A stretch of DNA of 64,000 nt from Hypnocyclicus thermotrophus (lineage in GTDB: Bacteria; Fusobacteriota; Fusobacteriia; Fusobacteriales; Fusobacteriaceae), in assembly GCF_004365575.1 (NCBI RefSeq), contig NZ_SOBG01000001.1:248001-312000 (forward strand), in the 5' to 3' direction. The notes beneath the pieces are model-generated. The model was not told the DNA's origin. It did no database searches and worked only from the letters and a program-made list of their open reading frames with translations. Below, in pieces: positions 20,433-28,900 of the stretch. Every line of letters starts with the position of its first letter. The first letter of the stretch is position 1. A program made the translations under genes and the position numbers.

Positions 20433-21578
20433 ATGAAAAAGAATATTTTATTATTTTTATTATTATTTAATAATATTTTTTCAAATGAAATATTTTATAA
20501 ATATAGTAATCTATATAATAATACTGAGTATAAAATATATTCTCAAAATTATTTTATAGATTACAATTTTTTTAATGTAAACTATGTTGAAAAAAAAATA
20601 AAATTCCAGAAATAGATTATTTTAGTGATTTATTAAATCTAGGATTAGATTTTAAATATTATAGTTTTGAATATAAAAGTATAAATTTTAAAATACCGTA
20701 TTTTTATTTAGATAATGAGAAATTAGAAATGGAAAAAAGTAAAAATTATATAATATCAAATAGAATAACAATTCCTTTTAAAAAATATAAAATAAGTATT
20801 AAATATAGTAAAAATATTAATCAAAATTATAAATTTATATCAAATTATGGTAACTTTATTTTTAATGATTTTGATTATAAAGGTTATAAATATAGTATAG
20901 AAAAAGGTAAATATAAATTTATATATGATATTAATAGTTTTAAAACAAATTTTAAATTAAATAACGTATCTGAATTAGGAAAATTTAATGGGAAATGGTA
21001 TTTAATATCATTAGGAACAAATAATTTAAAGATTAATTATAGAAAGATTTATTCAACTTCATATTTTGATATAACTAAAAATAATGCATTTTTTGTTACA
21101 AGTAGTCTGGATAGATATTTTTATGGGAAAGCTAATATAGATATAGAAAATTATGAATTAGAAAATGACTATATTAAAAAAATTATAGAAATAAATTTAT
21201 ATTAAATAATAAATTTGGTATTATACAAAATAACAGTAATATTTATTTAATGACAGAATATTATAAAACTCTTCTTAATCTTTTTTTTATTAAAATATCA
21301 GAAAAATACAAAACAGAAAATATATATTATGATATACCAAAATATATGTATTATAATATATTAAATATAGGATATGAGAGAAAGATAAAAAATAATTTTA
21401 TTATAGGTATAAATAAAATAATTCCAATTGTATTAAATATAAAAATAAAAACAATAAAGACAAAAAAAATAATATAAATGCAAATATGATGGGGGATATG
21501 AATAAGAATTTTAAAATAGGAAAAACGAAAGAAATAATCTTAAGTGGAGTAACAATTTATTTTAAATATGAAATCTAA
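20433..21578 (+). pseudogene. Frameshifted outer-membrane-like protein
   Basis: Begins with AAGGAG and a signal peptide (KKNILLFLLLFNNIFS). It then breaks into four frames that read as one protein of about 380 residues, rich in alternating hydrophobic/polar, Tyr- and Asn-rich strands as in a beta-barrel, ending GVTIYFKYEI. Each break is a -1 shift whose permitted interval contains a poly-A run: A9 at 20590-20598, A7 at 21176-21182, A8 at 21462-21469. One extra A at each restores the frame. Family unknown. It follows the lipoprotein pseudogene, so the two may form a surface pair. Confidence 0.65.
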
Positions 21579-21837
21579 ATTTATGATAAAATATAAAATA
21601 AGTATTTCTTGATTTAGGAAACAAAATATAGAAAAAAGTAATTTTATTTACTTTAAATGAGGTATAGATAAATATTGAGTTTCATATAAATTATATATTA
21701 TCTTTTGAAATGAAAACAGTATCATAAAAAAAACTAATTTTGGATGAATAAAATAGGATAAAATGTAATGGAATTTCAGATTTTCGTTCTTAAAACATAG
21801 AAAATGTATTTTTTTCGTTAAAAAAGTTAAAAAACTA

Positions 21838-21866
21838 TTGACTTTTTATAAAAAATATAGTAATAT
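21838..21866 (+). promoter_or_regulatory. Promoter of the LacI-type regulator
   Basis: TTGACT (21838-21843), 17 bp spacer, TAATAT (21861-21866). The predicted transcription start, near 21873, lies just upstream of the operator at 21879-21894. Confidence 0.75.
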
Positions 21867-21878
21867 AACTATTGATTA

Positions 21879-21894
21879 ATGTAACCGTTTACAT
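21879..21894 (+). promoter_or_regulatory. LacI-family operator, autoregulatory position
   Basis: ATGTAACCGTTTACAT is a near-perfect dyad with the central CG typical of LacI/GalR-family sites; its complement fits the WTGNAANCGNWNNCA consensus. It lies between the promoter and the ATG of the regulator, where binding would block transcription. Confidence 0.75.
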
Positions 21895-21909
21895 CAAAGG
21901 GGTGTAGAA

Positions 21910-22926
21910 ATGAATATAAAAAAGGTGGCAGAATTATGTAATGTTTCTGTAGCTACAGTTTCTAGAGTTATTAATAAAAAAGGGAACGTAAAGAAAGAAA
22001 CAGAGGAAAAAATACTAAAAGTAATAGAAGAGCTTAATTATATACCAAATGCACTTGCTAGAAATTTATCTAAACAGGAAAGTGATGTAATAGGGGTAGT
22101 AGTTCCAGATGTTACTAATGTTTTTTATACTGAAGTTATAAAAGGAATAATGGAAAGCGCTAGCGAAAATAATTTACATGTAATCTTTTATAATACAGAT
22201 TCTGATATGGAAAAAGAAATAAATGCGCTCAAAATGATAAAAGAACAAAGATTAAAAGGAGCACTTTTAATTAGTGCATTAAAAAAGAGTAATAAAGATA
22301 AAAAACTATTGAAAAAAACGCTTGAAACATTGGATATGCCTCTTATATTAATAAATAAATACATAGATAATTTACCATATGATGGAGTATTTACAGATGA
22401 TATAATGGCAGGATACTTGCTTACAGAAGCTCTTATAGATAATAAACATAGTAATATAGCTATACTTACAGGGGCTAAAAACTCTATTGTAGCAAATAAT
22501 AGAGTGATAGGATATAAAAACGCTTTTAAAGATTATAATATAGATATAAAAAATGAAAATATTATATATGCAGATTTTAATAGTATTGAAAATAGTTATA
22601 AAATAATAAAAAAACATTTTTCAAATAAAGATATACCAAAAGGGATAATAGCAGGAAATAATAATATAACTATTGCCTGTGTAAGGTATTTTAATGAAAG
22701 AAAAATAAAAATTAATAAAGATGTGTCTCTGGTTGCATTTGATGATATTGAAATCTTAAACTGGTTGGGCGTGGAGCTTACAGTAGTAAGTCAAAATCCT
22801 AAAGAGATGGGAAAAGAAGCATTTAATATGCTATTTAATAGAATAAATAATAAAAGTATACCTATTAATAGAATACATGTAGTACCAGAATTAATACTTC
22901 GAGGCTCAGAAAAAATATTAAAATAA
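21910..22926 (+). CDS. LacI-family transcriptional regulator of nucleoside genes
   Basis: A 338-residue regulator. The N-terminal helix-turn-helix is canonical (NIKKVAELCNVSVATVSRV, then the hinge NALARNLS). The C-terminal periplasmic-binding-like domain starts at DVIGVVVPDVTN and ends with the dimerisation region VPELILRGSEK. An operator sits in its leader, and a matching one at 28078-28091 precedes the aldolase-pdp-add-deoC operon. I infer autoregulation and repression of nucleoside catabolism. The effector is not readable; a nucleoside or a sugar phosphate is plausible. Confidence 0.93.
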   Translation: MNIKKVAELCNVSVATVSRVINKKGNVKKETEEKILKVIEELNYIPNALARNLSKQESDVIGVVVPDVTNVFYTEVIKGIMESASENNLHVIFYNTDSDMEKEINALKMIKEQRLKGALLISALKKSNKDKKLLKKTLETLDMPLILINKYIDNLPYDGVFTDDIMAGYLLTEALIDNKHSNIAILTGAKNSIVANNRVIGYKNAFKDYNIDIKNENIIYADFNSIENSYKIIKKHFSNKDIPKGIIAGNNNITIACVRYFNERKIKINKDVSLVAFDDIEILNWLGVELTVVSQNPKEMGKEAFNMLFNRINNKSIPINRIHVVPELILRGSEKILK

Positions 22927-22942
22927 ATAATTGGAGGTAGAA

Positions 22943-23563
22943 ATGGATATAAGTTTTTTAGATTGGTTAGGATATTTGGCATCATTTATAGTTCTTGTAT
23001 CACTTACAATGAGCTCTATTCTTAGACTTAGATGGTTTAATTTGTTTGGAGCATTACTTTTTTCAGCATATGGATTTGCAATAGGGTCAATACCTACTGG
23101 AGGAATGAATGCTGGAATTGTACTTATAAATATTTATTATTTAGTGCAATTATATACACAAAAAGAAGATTTTAAAATAATAAGAGCAGAGAAAGAATCA
23201 GAATATTTAAAATATTTTATCAGTACAAATTATAATGAGATAGAAAAATATTTTGATGTAAAAGATTTAGAAGGAGAAAAAGAATATTATTTTATGCTTA
23301 GAAATAATCACACAGCTGGTATTTTAGTAGGTGAATCACAAGAAAATAATAAAACATTTTTTATTAATATAGATTATGTAACACCTGAATATAGAGATTT
23401 TAAATTAGGGAGTTATTTTTTTAATCAAAATATAGATTTTATTAAAAATAGAGGTTATACTAAATTAAAGACTAAAACAAATAATGAAACACATAAAAAA
23501 TACTTAGAAAAAATAGGATTTAAAAAATCAAATGATGAGTACTACATCAAAGAAATAGCTTAA
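22943..23563 (+). CDS. Membrane protein with C-terminal GNAT acetyltransferase domain
   Basis: A 206-residue protein. Residues 1-70 form about three hydrophobic helices (DWLGYLASFIVLVSLTMSSI; LFGALLFSAYGFAIGS; AGIVLINIYYLVQL) resembling YgjV-type small membrane proteins. Residues 75-206 look like a GNAT fold, with VTPEYRDFKLGSYFF as the acetyl-CoA-binding motif and HKKYLEKIGFKK at the end. I use ATG 22943, 5 bases after GGAGG; the frame opens four codons earlier at TTG. It lies between the regulator and the phosphorylase, so it may be coexpressed. Its substrate is unknown. Confidence 0.75.
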   Translation: MDISFLDWLGYLASFIVLVSLTMSSILRLRWFNLFGALLFSAYGFAIGSIPTGGMNAGIVLINIYYLVQLYTQKEDFKIIRAEKESEYLKYFISTNYNEIEKYFDVKDLEGEKEYYFMLRNNHTAGILVGESQENNKTFFINIDYVTPEYRDFKLGSYFFNQNIDFIKNRGYTKLKTKTNNETHKKYLEKIGFKKSNDEYYIKEIA

Positions 23564-23584
23564 TTTTTTTTTAGGAGGAATAAT

Positions 23585-24400
23585 ATGTATAATAAAGTAA
23601 TGGAAACAGTAGAATTTTTAAATGAAAGAGTAGAAATGAGACCAAAAGTAGCAATTATTTTAGGTTCAGGACTTGGAGATTTGGTTGATTATATTGAAGA
23701 AAAAATAGAAATACCTTATGAAGAAATACCAAATTTTCCTGTATCAACAGTTGCAGGACATGCAGGTAAATTAGTATTTGGAAAAATTAATGGAGTAGAA
23801 GTTCTTGCAATGAAAGGTAGATTCCATTATTATGAAGGTTATGAAATGAAACAAGTTACATATCCTATTTATGTAATGAAACAGTTTGGAATAGAAAATA
23901 TGATTGTAAGTAATGCAGCTGGAGGAATAAATAAAAATTTTAAACCGGGGACATTAATGCTAATTACGGATTTTATAAATATGTTTGGAACAAATCCATT
24001 GATTGGTAAAAATGATGAAAGATTTGGAGTAAGATTCCCAGATATGTCAGAAGCTTATTCAAAAGAACTTATAAGTTTAGCTAAAAAAGTAGCTGAAAAA
24101 AATAATGAAAAATATGAAGAAGGAACATACTTAGGGACAACAGGACCGTCATATGAAACAGCTGCAGAAATAAAAATGATGTCAATAATGGGAGCAGATG
24201 CAGTAGGAATGTCTACAGTTCCTGAAACAATAGTAGCTAATTATTTAGGTATAAAAGTATTAGGAATATCATGTATTACAAATATGGCGACAGGAATTGC
24301 ACAAACTGCTCATTCTCATGAAGCAGTGGTTGATATTGCAGTAAAAACAGGTGAAAGATTTTGTAAATGGGTAGTAGATATAGTATCAGAATTAAAATAA
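23585..24400 (+). CDS. punA: Purine nucleoside phosphorylase (trimeric class)
   Basis: Cleaves purine (deoxy)nucleosides with phosphate to the base and (deoxy)ribose-1-phosphate. The 271-residue length and motifs VAIILGSGLGDLVD (phosphate loop), VAGHAGKLVFG, MKGRFHYYEGY, VSNAAGGIN, GPSYETAAEI and GADAVGMSTVPE are those of the PNP/MTAP trimeric family. AGGAGG precedes the ATG. Its product feeds DeoB (32069) and then DeoC (31256) for deoxyribosides. Confidence 0.95.
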   Translation: MYNKVMETVEFLNERVEMRPKVAIILGSGLGDLVDYIEEKIEIPYEEIPNFPVSTVAGHAGKLVFGKINGVEVLAMKGRFHYYEGYEMKQVTYPIYVMKQFGIENMIVSNAAGGINKNFKPGTLMLITDFINMFGTNPLIGKNDERFGVRFPDMSEAYSKELISLAKKVAEKNNEKYEEGTYLGTTGPSYETAAEIKMMSIMGADAVGMSTVPETIVANYLGIKVLGISCITNMATGIAQTAHSHEAVVDIAVKTGERFCKWVVDIVSELK

Positions 24401-24433
24401 TTAAAAGTAAAACTAACAAAATAAAAAATAATC

Positions 24434-24476
24434 TTGACTTAGTATAAGTTTTTTAAGTAAAATAAAAAAACGTTTT
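24434..24476 (+). promoter_or_regulatory. Promoter of the nucleoside ABC transporter with operator-like dyad
   Basis: TTGACT (24434-24439), 18 bp, TAAAAT (24458-24463). The palindrome AAAACGTTTT (24467-24476) covers the expected start site and has the central CG of a LacI-type site, but lacks the TG/CA arms of the two stronger operators. Its regulatory role is uncertain. Confidence 0.5.
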
Positions 24477-24506
24477 AAAAAATAAATTGATATTAGGAGG
24501 GTATCC

Positions 24507-26042
24507 GTGAGCAACTATATATTAGAGATGAAAAATATTCGAAAAACTTTCTTAGAAGGGAAAGTTGTAGCAAATGATGATGTTTCTCTAAGAGTAAGAA
24601 AAGGTGAAAAACATGCAATCGTTGGAGAAAATGGTGCAGGGAAATCTACTCTTATGAAAATATTAAACGGATTATATCAACCAACATCAGGTGATATATA
24701 TTTTCATGGTAAGAAAGAAATAATAAATGGTCCTGGAGAAGCGGCAAGACTAGGTATAGGAATGGTATACCAACATTTTATGCTTGTGCCAACTCTTACA
24801 GTAGCAGAAAATATGATACTAGGAGTAGAACCTAAAAAAGGATTAGAATTAGATATTAATACTGCTAGAGAAGAAGTAAAAAAAGTATCTGAAAAATATG
24901 GATTAGCTATAGATCCAGATGCTAAAATAAGTGATTTATCTGTAGGGATGCAACAAAGAGTTGAAATTTTAAAAATATTATTTAAAGGTGCAGAATTATT
25001 AATATTTGATGAACCTACAGCAGTTCTTATTCCTCAAGAAGTAAAAGAACTTTATAAAATTATGGACAATTTAATAGCTGAAGGAAAAACAATAATATTT
25101 ATTACTCATAAATTACAAGAAGTTTTAGATATTGGGGATAATATTACAGTTATTAGAAAAGGTAGAGATGTAGGAAATTTATCAGTAAAAGACGCTACAA
25201 AAGAAAAAATTGCTAATATGATGGTTGGAAGAGCAGTTTTATTTGATGTAGAAAAACCTGAAGTAGAATTAGGAGACGATTTATTAGTAGTTAATAATAT
25301 AAAAGTTAAAGGAAATAAAGGTGGAGTATTAGCTCTTGATGATGTTTCGTTCACAATAAAAGCTGGAGAAGTTGTAGGAATAGCTGGTGTTGAAGGGAAT
25401 GGACAATCTGAACTCATAGATGTACTTACAGGGCTTAGAAAAATAGAAGCTGGAACAATTACATTAGAAGGAGAACCTCTTGCTAATATAACTCCTAGAG
25501 AAGCTACATTAAAAGGAGTGTCTCATATACCAGAAGATAGATTGAAAAGAGCAGCGATAAGTCAGTATACATTAGAAGATAATTTAGCATTAGGACAACA
25601 TCAAGATATATATGCAAAAGGAATTTTGAGAGCTTTTAGAGATTTTAATAAAATAACAAAAAAAGCAAAAGAATATCTTGAAAAATATGATATAAGACCT
25701 AGAGAACCAAAAATAATATTTGGTAGAATGTCAGGTGGGAATCAACAAAAAGTAATAGTTGCTAGAGAACTTGAAAAAAATCATAAATTTTTAATAGCTG
25801 CTCAACCAACAAGAGGAGTGGATATAGGAGCTATTGAATCTATTCATAAAATAATACTTTCAGAAAAAAAAGAAGGTAAAGCTATTATGGTAGTATCTTC
25901 AGAACTTTCTGAAATATTAAACTTAAGTGATAGAATAGTAGTAATGTTCCACGGAAAAGTAATGGGAATATTAGATAGAAAAGATGCTACAGAAGAAAAA
26001 TTAGGAATATTAATGGCAGGAGGTAAGCTTGATGAAAAATAA
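24507..26042 (+). CDS. Nucleoside-type ABC transporter ATPase (two ABC domains)
   Basis: A 511-residue protein with tandem ABC domains, as in the NupA/YufO/RfuB group that powers nucleoside uptake. Domain 1 has Walker A GENGAGKSTLM, Q-loop YQHFMLVPTLTV, signature LSVGMQQR, Walker B LLIFDEPTAVL and HKLQEV. Domain 2 has GVEGNGQSELID instead of a GKS P-loop, then MSGGNQQKVIVAREL and QPTRGVDIG, the usual degenerate second half. The start is GTG after AGGAGGG. It overlaps the first permease gene by 11 bases. Confidence 0.93.
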   Translation: MSNYILEMKNIRKTFLEGKVVANDDVSLRVRKGEKHAIVGENGAGKSTLMKILNGLYQPTSGDIYFHGKKEIINGPGEAARLGIGMVYQHFMLVPTLTVAENMILGVEPKKGLELDINTAREEVKKVSEKYGLAIDPDAKISDLSVGMQQRVEILKILFKGAELLIFDEPTAVLIPQEVKELYKIMDNLIAEGKTIIFITHKLQEVLDIGDNITVIRKGRDVGNLSVKDATKEKIANMMVGRAVLFDVEKPEVELGDDLLVVNNIKVKGNKGGVLALDDVSFTIKAGEVVGIAGVEGNGQSELIDVLTGLRKIEAGTITLEGEPLANITPREATLKGVSHIPEDRLKRAAISQYTLEDNLALGQHQDIYAKGILRAFRDFNKITKKAKEYLEKYDIRPREPKIIFGRMSGGNQQKVIVARELEKNHKFLIAAQPTRGVDIGAIESIHKIILSEKKEGKAIMVVSSELSEILNLSDRIVVMFHGKVMGILDRKDATEEKLGILMAGGKLDEK

Positions 26043-27090
26043 ATTAAAAGAGCTAGCAATACCTTTTTTATCGGTATTAATCGCACTTGTAATTGGTGGA
26101 GGAGTTATAATTTATCTTGGTGAAAATCCATTAACTGCATATGGATATTTATTTGGTGGAGCATTTGGAAGCGATAGAGGTATAGCAAGAACGATGCTTG
26201 AAGCGACACCTATGATATTTAGTGGACTTGCAATAATGTTTGCTTATCAAGCTGGAATGTTTAATATAGGAGCTCAAGGACAGGTAGTTATGGGTGGACT
26301 TGCAGCAGCAGCAGTAGGAGCATTTGTTAATAATCATTTTATAAATAACGTATATGTAGTAGTATTAATCGCAGCAATAGCAGGATTTTTATGGGCAGCA
26401 ATAGCAGGATATTTAAAAGCAAAGCTTGGAGTCCATGAAGTAATTAGTACGATTATGTTAAACTATATAGCTAGTAATTTTGAACAATATTGTTTGAATT
26501 ATCCTTTAAAAGAAGGTGGACCTCTTGGACCAACACCTCAAACACCTCCAGTAATGGAAATATCAAGATTACCATTATTGTTACCTGATAGTAGAGTATA
26601 TTTAAATGTAGGATTTATTATAGCTCTAGTAGCAGTAGTTGTTGTATGGTTTATCTTTAATAAAACTGTATTTGGTTATGAAATAAAAGCAGTAGGATTT
26701 AATTTTACAGCAGCAGAAAATGCTGGTATAAATGCTAAAAAGATATTATTATTAACTTTAGGGATTAGTGGATTATTAGCTGGTCTTGCAGGAGCTGAAA
26801 GAGTTCTTGGAGGAGTTGGACAATATACATATAGACAAGGATTAATGGCAGAATATGGATTTGATGGTATAGCAGTTGCACTTTTAGGTAAAAATACTCC
26901 TATAGGAGTATTAATATCAGCGTTCTTATTTGCAACACTAAGAGTTGGAGGAAGAGCAATGCAATTTAACACTTCTATTCCAAGTCAAATCATTATAATA
27001 ATTCAAGCAGTAATTATATTACTAATTGCTTCAGAAAATATGCTTTCTGATTTACTTAAAAAATTTAAGAAAAAGGAGGCTAAAGCATAA
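26032..27090 (+). CDS. Nucleoside-type ABC transporter permease 1
   Basis: A 352-residue inner-membrane permease of the branched-chain/ribose-like superfamily, similar to NupB/YufP. About nine hydrophobic segments, with EATPMIFSGLAIMFAYQAG, NIGAQGQVVMGG, GVHEVISTIMLNYIA and AENAGINAKK (the coupling region). I use ATG 26032; GGAGG lies 7 bases upstream within the ATPase gene. It pairs with the following permease, with which it shares one base. Confidence 0.93.
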   Translation: MKNKLKELAIPFLSVLIALVIGGGVIIYLGENPLTAYGYLFGGAFGSDRGIARTMLEATPMIFSGLAIMFAYQAGMFNIGAQGQVVMGGLAAAAVGAFVNNHFINNVYVVVLIAAIAGFLWAAIAGYLKAKLGVHEVISTIMLNYIASNFEQYCLNYPLKEGGPLGPTPQTPPVMEISRLPLLLPDSRVYLNVGFIIALVAVVVVWFIFNKTVFGYEIKAVGFNFTAAENAGINAKKILLLTLGISGLLAGLAGAERVLGGVGQYTYRQGLMAEYGFDGIAVALLGKNTPIGVLISAFLFATLRVGGRAMQFNTSIPSQIIIIIQAVIILLIASENMLSDLLKKFKKKEAKA

Positions 27091-27968
27091 TGGGTATATT
27101 TATTAGTTTAATTTTAGCCACAATAAGACAAGCGGCTCCAATTTTAATAACAGCTATTGGAGGAGCATTTTCAGAGATAACAGGTGTTGTAAATATAGGA
27201 CTTGAAGGTATGATGTTAATGGGTGCATTTAGTGCTGCAATTGGATCATATTATACTGGAAATCCTTATATAGGAATTATATCTGGTATGGTAGCTGGAG
27301 GATTAATGGCAGCAGTACATGCAGTACTTAGTATAAAATATAAAGGAAATCAAACAGTATCAGGTGTTGCGATAAATTTATTTGCATCAGGATTTACAGT
27401 ATTTATGCTTAGAGTATTGTTTAATCAATCAGGAAATACTCCATCTGTACCAAAAACACCACAATTATTTGGGATGTCAATAATAGTTTATATTATTTAT
27501 ATATTAGCATTTGTTGCAATATTTGTAGTATATAGAACTGTAATAGGGCTTAGAATGAGAGCAGTTGGAGAACATCCATTAGCGGCAGATACAGTAGGAA
27601 TAAATGTAGATAAAATAAGATATATTGGAGTAATATTATCAGGAATGTTTGCAGGACTTGGAGGAGCTTATTTATCAATAGGAGCTTTAGCACAATTTAC
27701 TAAAAATATGTCAGCAGGAAGAGGATTTATTGCTTTAGCAGCGGTAGTATTTGGTAAATGGAATCCAAAAGGAATACTTTTAGCAAGTTTATTATTTGGA
27801 TTTGCTGATGGATTACAAACTTTAGCACAACAATATGTAAAAGCTATTCCACCGCAATTTATTCAAATGTTACCATATGTTTTAACACTTCTTGCGCTTG
27901 CAGGGGTAGTTGGTAAAGCGGTAGCACCTAGTGCGTCAGGGAAACCATATGATAAAAACGAAGCTTAA
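27090..27968 (+). CDS. Nucleoside-type ABC transporter permease 2
   Basis: A 292-residue permease similar to NupC/YufQ. It shows APILITAIGGAFSEITGVVN, NIGLEGMMLMGAF, GNQTVSGVAINLFA, EHPLAADTVGINV (cytoplasmic coupling motif) and GRGFIALAAVVFGKW. The ATG overlaps the previous TAA by one base, so it is translationally coupled. No BmpA-type binding lipoprotein gene is present beside this transporter. Confidence 0.93.
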   Translation: MGIFISLILATIRQAAPILITAIGGAFSEITGVVNIGLEGMMLMGAFSAAIGSYYTGNPYIGIISGMVAGGLMAAVHAVLSIKYKGNQTVSGVAINLFASGFTVFMLRVLFNQSGNTPSVPKTPQLFGMSIIVYIIYILAFVAIFVVYRTVIGLRMRAVGEHPLAADTVGINVDKIRYIGVILSGMFAGLGGAYLSIGALAQFTKNMSAGRGFIALAAVVFGKWNPKGILLASLLFGFADGLQTLAQQYVKAIPPQFIQMLPYVLTLLALAGVVGKAVAPSASGKPYDKNEA

Positions 27969-28042
27969 TAATATTATTTAAAAATTAATAAAATTATACT
28001 TGAAATATTGGAAATTTAAGGGTAATATTAAATATAGTAGAG

Positions 28043-28064
28043 TCCGGGAGAAAATCCCGGATTT
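28043..28064 (+). terminator. Terminator after the nucleoside transporter genes
   Basis: TCCGGGA/TCCCGGA, a 7-bp GC-rich stem with a GAAAA loop and a short T run. It is conspicuous in AT-rich DNA. It separates the transporter from the next operon, though the weak tail may allow read-through. Confidence 0.6.
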
Positions 28065-28077
28065 CGAAGAGAAATGT

Positions 28078-28091
28078 TGTAATCGATTACA
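28078..28091 (+). promoter_or_regulatory. LacI-family operator of the aldolase-pdp-add-deoC operon
   Basis: TGTAATCGATTACA is a perfect 14-bp palindrome with the central CG. Including the T at 28077 it fits WTGNAANCGNWNNCA, and it closely resembles the site before the LacI-type gene. A TATAAT at 28113-28118 lies downstream, so the operator is close to or over the -35 region. Confidence 0.75.
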
Positions 28092-28112
28092 TGTTTAATG
28101 TGATAAGCATAT

Positions 28113-28118
28113 TATAAT
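28113..28118 (+). promoter_or_regulatory. Candidate -10 of the aldolase-pdp-add-deoC operon
   Basis: A perfect TATAAT 74 bases before the aldolase ATG. No good -35 is spaced correctly (TTACAT at 28087-28092 is 20 bp away, inside the operator), so the -35 call is left open. Confidence 0.5.
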
Positions 28119-28191
28119 TAATTTATCTATAATTTTGGATATTTAGATATATTGGAATTAATAAAAAAAGAAAAATAGGAGGAATAAATAT

Positions 28192-28842
28192 ATGAAAATA
28201 TTTATAGATACAGCAAATGTAGAAGATATAAAAAAAGCAAATGATATGGGTGTAATATGTGGAGTAACAACTAATCCTTCATTGATTGCTAGAGAAGGTA
28301 GAGATTTTAAAGAAGTAGTTACAGAAATTACTACTATTGTTGATGGGCCTATTAGTGCAGAAGTAGTATCATTAGAAGCAGATAAAATGGTAGAAGAAGC
28401 ATTAGAATTAGTAAAAATTCATAAAAATATAGTAATAAAATTACCTATGACAATAGATGGACTAAAAGCTTGTAATATACTTACTAAAAAAGGAATAAAA
28501 ACAAATGTAACATTAATTTTTAGTGCAAATCAAGCATTATTAGCAGCAAGAGCAGGAGCAACTTATGTAAGTCCATTTGCTGGAAGACTTGATGATATAG
28601 GAGTAGATGGAGTAGCTTTAATAAAAGAGATATCAGAAATATTTAAAGTACATAGTATAAAAACAGAGATAATAGCAGCAAGTGTAAGAAATGGACTACA
28701 TGTAAAAGAGTGTGCAAAAGCAGGAGCACACATTGCAACAATACCATATGGAGTAATAGAAAAAATGACACAACATCATTTAACTGATGCAGGAATAGAA
28801 AGATTTTTAAAAGATTGGGAAGGATTCGTTAATAAAAAATAG
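28192..28842 (+). CDS. Transaldolase-like fructose-6-phosphate aldolase (small TalC/Fsa type)
   Basis: A 216-residue class I aldolase of the small transaldolase subfamily. It shows [42 protein letters not shown] (Schiff-base Lys83), [19 protein letters not shown] and [11 protein letters not shown]. It acts on sugar phosphates in the pentose phosphate/fructose-6-phosphate area. Leading a nucleoside operon, it probably helps recycle ribose-5-phosphate. Transaldolase versus Fsa activity cannot be separated reliably by eye. AGGAGG precedes the ATG. Confidence 0.92.
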   Translation: MKIFIDTANVEDIKKANDMGVICGVTTNPSLIAREGRDFKEVVTEITTIVDGPISAEVVSLEADKMVEEALELVKIHKNIVIKLPMTIDGLKACNILTKKGIKTNVTLIFSANQALLAARAGATYVSPFAGRLDDIGVDGVALIKEISEIFKVHSIKTEIIAASVRNGLHVKECAKAGAHIATIPYGVIEKMTQHHLTDAGIERFLKDWEGFVNKK

Positions 28843-28900
28843 AATATATTAATATAGAATGTTTAAGGGTATAAAATTATAGTTTAGGAGGAATGGCAAT

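Larger units (their letters stand above)
21579..21909. other. Intergenic region before the LacI-type regulator
   Basis: About 330 bases. The first 250 are A-rich with no open frame or strong hairpin and may be decayed sequence from the preceding pseudogene. The last 75 hold the promoter and operator described separately. Confidence 0.5.

Noticed and set aside
21879-21894. Reading the palindrome as a CcpA cre site
   Set aside because: It fits the cre consensus, but no CcpA/HPr-kinase gene is visible here, whereas a LacI-type gene starts 16 bases away; local autoregulation is simpler.
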